Source: JBBTQX01 sp038064955 (GTDB lineage Bacteria; Patescibacteriota; Minisyncoccia; UBA6257; GWB1-50-10). Taken from it: a stretch of 32,092 bases of DNA. The translations under genes were made by a program, and so were the position numbers. This document shows, piece after piece, positions 29,768-32,092 of the stretch (within the stretch, counting starts at the first letter, position 1; the number at the start of each line of letters is the position of its first letter). The stretch spans positions 1 through 32,092 of the forward strand of contig JBBTRY010000009.1 of the NCBI GenBank assembly GCA_038064955.1. The letters run 5' to 3'. The notes under the pieces were generated by a model. The model was not told the DNA's origin, did not search any database, and saw only the letters and a list, made by a program, of their open reading frames with translations.

Positions 29768-30481
29768 TTATCTTTTTAAGTTATATTCGAGAGTGTAAAT
29801 CCAATCCTCATCCTGGCCGCCGTCGTTCGTCTTCTGACCCAGGAGCCATTCCAAATAATTCCGGTCGGTTTTCGCCACTTCTTCTACCTTCTTATCTTTG
29901 TATTTGCCGAAATTGAATAATTTGAAAAGAACCGGCCGAGCCGAAACTTCGAGCATTTCCGCAATCGCCTGTTCCTCCGTCCGACCTTCCTTAACCATCC
30001 TCGCGAGGAGCCGACTGAAAAGGCCGTGGAGCACATTCACATCCGCTTCGGCATCATGAACGTTGGCTCCCTCCACGTCGAGCTCGAGATAATAGCGCAG
30101 GAATTGCAATCCGTATTCCGGAATGACGTTATTCGGGTCCAGATGGCGCGCGATGCGGAAGGTACAAATGCGCCGGGGAACACTCATCCCCTCGGTCTCC
30201 AACATCGCTGCATCGAATTTGGCATTGTGAGCCACCATAATCCCCTCGTCTAAAAGCACTTGGAGTTCACTCATCATCACACTCCCTTTGAAAGATTTCT
30301 TGTCCTCCAATATTTTGTTCGTTATGTGCGTGATGCTCATCGCCTTCACCGAGACCGGAATGGGCGGCTTGAAATATTCCGTGAACGTTCCCATGGAGGT
30401 TTGGTAGCAAACCTGACATAATCTGTCCTTCAGAATATCATTTCCTGTCGTCTCGGTGTCTAAAAAAATAAGCTGATTCAT
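29768..30481 (-). CDS. DnaQ-like 3'-5' exonuclease with ExoX-type C-terminal domain
   Basis: The 237-residue protein is a DEDDh exonuclease. The catalytic residues are Asp8 and Glu10 (LDTETTG), Asp90 (NAKFD), His142 and Asp147 (HDAEAD). The C-terminal part from about residue 183 contains FNFGKYKDKKVEEVAKTDRN and YLEWLL, a short domain also found at the end of exodeoxyribonuclease X-like proteins. It probably acts in DNA repair or in removing mismatched ends. It could be a proofreading subunit, but the extra domain favours ExoX. Confidence 0.9.
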   Translation of the reverse strand: MNQLIFLDTETTGNDILKDRLCQVCYQTSMGTFTEYFKPPIPVSVKAMSITHITNKILEDKKSFKGSVMMSELQVLLDEGIMVAHNAKFDAAMLETEGMSVPRRICTFRIARHLDPNNVIPEYGLQFLRYYLELDVEGANVHDAEADVNVLHGLFSRLLARMVKEGRTEEQAIAEMLEVSARPVLFKLFNFGKYKDKKVEEVAKTDRNYLEWLLGQKTNDGGQDEDWIYTLEYNLKR

Positions 30482-30497
30482 TCTTCCATGATAATAC

Positions 30498-30530
30498 TAA
30501 AATACCCAACCACAAGGGCTGGGTATTTTA
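30498..30530. terminator. Terminator-like hairpin between multicopper oxidase and exonuclease
   Basis: TAAAATACCCA (30498-30508) pairs with TGGGTATTTTA (30520-30530). The ends are A/T-rich on both strands, giving a possible bidirectional terminator. On the minus strand it lies 190 nt after the oxidase stop and 17 nt before the exonuclease start. Confidence 0.6.
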
Positions 30531-30719
30531 ATATTGGCGGTGTTTGTTATATAAAGTTCGAATGTATTTTGAAAACAACCCTGATGCCGACTAATCGCAC
30601 GCTCATTTTTTTGTCTTGGCGGAATTCGAGGTGGACAGAAATTCCTTAGCTTAAATCCCTCTTCTTGTCTTCAAATTCTTTTTTATCAATATAAAATTAT
30701 TCGATTAATTTAGTAATAA
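30531..30719. other. Noncoding gap with no recognised element
   Basis: This 189-nt stretch between the oxidase and the hairpin has no convincing coding region, promoter or repeat that I can see. It is moderately A/T-rich towards 30719. Confidence 0.5.
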
Positions 30720-32092
30720 CTATTCTTCAACCGTGAATGGAAAGACCATGCCGGCTTCAATGTGCTCAAGAATATGGCAGTGTGCTACCCATGTACCAGG
30801 GTTTGATATATCGACCAAAATATCCAGATATTCGCCTGCCGGTACATTGACCGTATCTTTCCACACCAGATTGGTCTGGGGTACGCCGTTTTTATTCAGT
30901 ACCAAGAATCGCTGGCCGTGGAAGTGAATGGGATGTTGCATAGGGTGCGCGGAATTACCATCGTTGGTGATCCGGATTTTCACTTTGTCTCCCGCCTTAA
31001 ACTTCCAGCTAATATCCATATTTGCTTTGCCGGAGTCCTGATCGATTATCTTCCACGTCACCATATCCGTGTTGGACATCGCGTTCATTCCTGCGTTGTC
31101 CGAATCATCCCATTCAATACCGCCCTCTGGTACACTACCCATCATCCGGCCTCCGCCCATACTAGACGGCATCCCATGTGTACCATTGCCCATCATTCCC
31201 GTGTTACCGCCCATCATGTCGAGCGAGAGTTTTATGCGCTTGTCAGTCGCTTTGGCGAAAAAGGGACGAAAAGGATCAATGATCTTTATGGCCTCGATAT
31301 TATCACGGAGTGTTTGAAATACGTTCGCGTTCGGGGAGACAAGCGATTCATCTAAAACGATAATTTTCCCGAGGCGCGTCATTGCGTCGGGAGTCTTGTT
31401 CTGAATGTCGTATTCGCCGGGGACATCAAAACGTGTTTCAATGACCGCGCGTTCGGAAGGAGTAATGAGAACCGTATCTTTCCATTCCTCGCGTTCATAT
31501 GCGCCGTTATCTCCGCCGACAAGCTTCAACTTCGCTCCCTTGATGGCAAGATTAAACGGCCGGACGCTCGCGCTGTTAGTGAAGTAGAAACGAATCACCT
31601 CACCTTTCTTGACCGAGAGCATATAATCGGTCTCGCCATTTACAAGCATGGTATTCCCAAAGCGTCCCATGAGGGCGCGATCTGATCCGTCTTTGTAAAA
31701 GGGCGCGATTTTGCCGTTCTCAATTAAAATGTCATCGAGAAAAACAGCAACTTCGCGATCGACCGTGTTCCAATACGTTGGACTTTCCGGCGTTACGATA
31801 AAGTTTCCATAGAGGCCGAGTTCGATGGCGTAGTCATCGCGCATATGTGGGTGATACCAATACACACCGGCGTCAGGGAATGTGAGGGTATAGGTGAATG
31901 ACTCGCCGAGTTGAACCGCCTTTTGCGTTACATCGGGTACGCCGTCAAAGGCATTGGCCATACGCACTCCGTGGGAGTGGATGGTATTGGCTACATCCGT
32001 ATCGTTTTTGAAATTAACGGTCACCGTTGCTCCTTGAGCGATCTTCAAAGTCGGTCCCGGAATAGAACCATTGTAGGCGAGCATTCGCACTT
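30720..32092 (-). CDS. Multicopper oxidase, 5' end cut by window edge
   Basis: The visible 456 residues are the middle and C-terminal parts of a laccase or CueO-like oxidase. The reading frame stays open to 32092, so the start (and any signal peptide) lies outside the window; the GTG at 32090 is not a likely start. All four copper motifs are present: HSHG (38-41), WYHPH (78-82), HPIHFHG near residue 385 and HCHILEHIEAGM (437-448) with Cys438, His443 and Met448 as type 1 ligands. A Met/Gly-rich insert lies before the last domain (around 303-330), like the Cu(I)-binding segment of CueO. A role in copper detoxification is plausible but not shown. Confidence 0.93.
   Translation of the reverse strand, partial: VRMLAYNGSIPGPTLKIAQGATVTVNFKNDTDVANTIHSHGVRMANAFDGVPDVTQKAVQLGESFTYTLTFPDAGVYWYHPHMRDDYAIELGLYGNFIVTPESPTYWNTVDREVAVFLDDILIENGKIAPFYKDGSDRALMGRFGNTMLVNGETDYMLSVKKGEVIRFYFTNSASVRPFNLAIKGAKLKLVGGDNGAYEREEWKDTVLITPSERAVIETRFDVPGEYDIQNKTPDAMTRLGKIIVLDESLVSPNANVFQTLRDNIEAIKIIDPFRPFFAKATDKRIKLSLDMMGGNTGMMGNGTHGMPSSMGGGRMMGSVPEGGIEWDDSDNAGMNAMSNTDMVTWKIIDQDSGKANMDISWKFKAGDKVKIRITNDGNSAHPMQHPIHFHGQRFLVLNKNGVPQTNLVWKDTVNVPAGEYLDILVDISNPGTWVAHCHILEHIEAGMVFPFTVEE

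Noticed and set aside
1..32092. CRISPR array, insertion sequence or prophage
   Set aside because: No spaced direct repeats, transposase, integrase or phage structural genes were seen; the only palindromes are the short elements listed.

Overview
The window looks like a chromosomal segment from a Patescibacteria (Candidate Phyla Radiation) bacterium, most likely Parcubacteria-like. The evidence is a long ribosomal-protein cluster with no rpmD (L30) between rpsE and rplO, compact genes, almost no Shine-Dalgarno sites, a zinc-type S14, a shortened L3, and a short obg without a C-terminal extension. Taxonomy is inferred from gene content only.

Layout. 1-290 holds tRNA-Ala(UGC) and tRNA-Ile(GAU) on the minus strand plus GC-rich hairpins. 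332-1054 (minus) encodes a PilO-like pilus protein and a small membrane protein. 1088-4145 (plus) is dprA-topA, which meets map tail to tail with overlapping stop codons. 4142-20643 (minus) is the translation block, in transcription order: rpsL, rpsG, fusA, tuf, rpsJ, rplC, rplD, rplW, rplB, rpsS, rplV, rpsC, rplP, rpmC, rpsQ, rplN, rplX, rplE, rpsN, rpsH, rplF, rplR, rpsE, rplO, secY, adk, map. Its promoter lies just upstream of rpsL. Internal punctuation includes a hairpin with a U tract between rpsJ and rplC, a terminator between secY and adk, and structured spacers before rplP and rplF.

20761-22688 holds a small coiled-coil protein, an M50 protease divergent from an exported protein, then rpmB and tRNA-Pro. 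22738-25692 (minus) is dnaG-rpoD without rpsU. obg (plus) diverges from it. 26756-28415 (minus) carries two overlapping RNA methyltransferase-type genes. 28534-29716 (minus) is a two-gene unit for an exported hendecad-repeat coiled-coil protein and a small membrane-anchored protein. A DnaQ/ExoX-like exonuclease follows, and the right edge cuts a multicopper oxidase with all four copper motifs visible.

The most unusual signal is a family of inverted-repeat elements. Three full-length copies span about 103-107 bp (8958-9064, 11751-11856, 28351-28453), one is a compact 33-bp hairpin (25709-25741) and one is a single arm (7961-7975). Their ends resemble ACCCCGCACMTA and its complement. The two arms change together from copy to copy, which points to a selected hairpin or a REPIN-like mobile palindrome rather than simple sequence copying. 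Several promoters also place the -10 box only 6-13 nt from the start codon, so short-leader or leaderless translation appears common.
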